From Thermococcus pacificus (GTDB lineage Archaea > Methanobacteriota_B > Thermococci > Thermococcales > Thermococcaceae): a stretch of 64,000 bases of DNA. Shown piece by piece: positions 63,794-64,000 of the stretch (position 1 is the stretch's first letter; the number at the start of each line of letters is the position of its first letter). The DNA is taken from assembly GCF_002214485.1 (NCBI RefSeq), contig NZ_CP015102.1, positions 682,001-746,000 on the forward strand. The letters run 5' to 3'. The notes below the pieces were generated by a model. The model worked only from the letters and a program-made list of their open reading frames with translations. It had not been told where the DNA came from and made no database searches. The position numbers were made by a program, and so were the translations under genes.

Positions 63794-64000
63794 ATGGCGA
63801 GGGACGAAGTCAGGAGGATTTTGCCTGCCGACATAAAGCGAGAGGTCCTGATCAAGGACGAGAAGGCCGAGACGAATCCAAAGTGGGGCTTTCCGCCCGA
63901 GAAGAGGCCCATGGAGATGCACATGCAGTTCGGCATAATAAACCTCGACAAGCCACCGGGGCCGACGAGCCACGAGGTCGTTGCCTGGGTCAAGAGGCTA
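63794..64000 (+). CDS. truB: tRNA/rRNA pseudouridine synthase (Cbf5/TruB), N-terminal part
   Basis: Catalytic subunit of the archaeal H/ACA RNP, which also modifies tRNA U55. The visible 69 residues have the Cbf5 N-terminal extension (RRILPADIKREVLIKDEKAE) and the first TruB motif (GIINLDKPPGPTSHEVVAWV). The catalytic Asp motif lies beyond the right edge. ATG at 63794. Confidence 0.92.
   Translation, partial: MARDEVRRILPADIKREVLIKDEKAETNPKWGFPPEKRPMEMHMQFGIINLDKPPGPTSHEVVAWVKRL

Overview
The window is a piece of a Thermococcus (Thermococcales, hyperthermophilic Euryarchaeota) chromosome, probably from the higher-GC group. The signs are the archaeal ribosomal protein order, the proteasome alpha / SBDS / exosome cluster, Gins23-MCM, SepF, a Na+-translocating methylmalonyl-CoA decarboxylase, DUF257 and DUF4152 proteins, GGTGGTGA-like ribosome binding sites and archaeal TATA promoters. 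I see no tRNA, rRNA, CRISPR array or transposase gene.

Layout. 1-10.2 kb: housekeeping and accessory genes: L-asparaginase, a PadR-MFS pair with a palindromic operator, a thioesterase, a nicotinamidase, an AI-2E-type permease, a frameshifted small gene, an IorA with no IorB beside it, MazG-like and HIT proteins. 10.3-14.1 kb: psmA, SBDS, rrp4, rrp41, rrp42 in one operon. 14.3-18.4 kb: SepF, ZPR1-like, ASCH, homoserine dehydrogenase and a four-CBS protein. 18.4-22.1 kb: the decarboxylase operon (carboxyltransferase, OadG-like, biotin carrier, OadB-like). 22.2-25.8 kb: gins23, mcm (with a 157-residue mini-intein at Walker B) and aIF2-beta. 25.8-32.2 kb: a phosphodiesterase, a second frameshifted gene, RtcA, a one-chain HEPN-MNT fusion, a TatD-like hydrolase and two DUF257 genes.

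32.2-40.0 kb is the most unusual part. A three-gene NuoE / NuoF / (NuoG+GltD) operon resembles Sporomusa-type (Stn) electron-bifurcating transhydrogenases. It has a perfect tandem SurR-type site (GTTn3AACn5GTTn3AAC) just upstream of its TATA box. The operon and an aminotransferase gene lie between a broken 3' fragment of the archaeal asparagine synthetase gene and the intact gene, which share a 60-nt identical direct repeat. This suggests the segment entered or was rearranged by recombination.

40.2-45.2 kb holds a P-loop ATPase, an alanine-glyoxylate-type aminotransferase, an MFS carrier, L10e and an Rnl3 RNA ligase. 45.2-46.5 kb is a gene-free stretch with at least eleven short perfect hairpins, several of them copies of one another. 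From 46.5 kb to the right edge runs the ribosomal protein superoperon: SPOUT protein, L3, L4, L23, L2, S19, L22, S3, L29, aIF1-like, Rnp1, S17, L14, L24, S4e, L5, S14, S8, L6, L32e, L19e, L18, S5, L30, L15, SecY, AdkA, DUF106, L34e, Cmk, L14e. An SDR gene and the start of truB/cbf5 follow.
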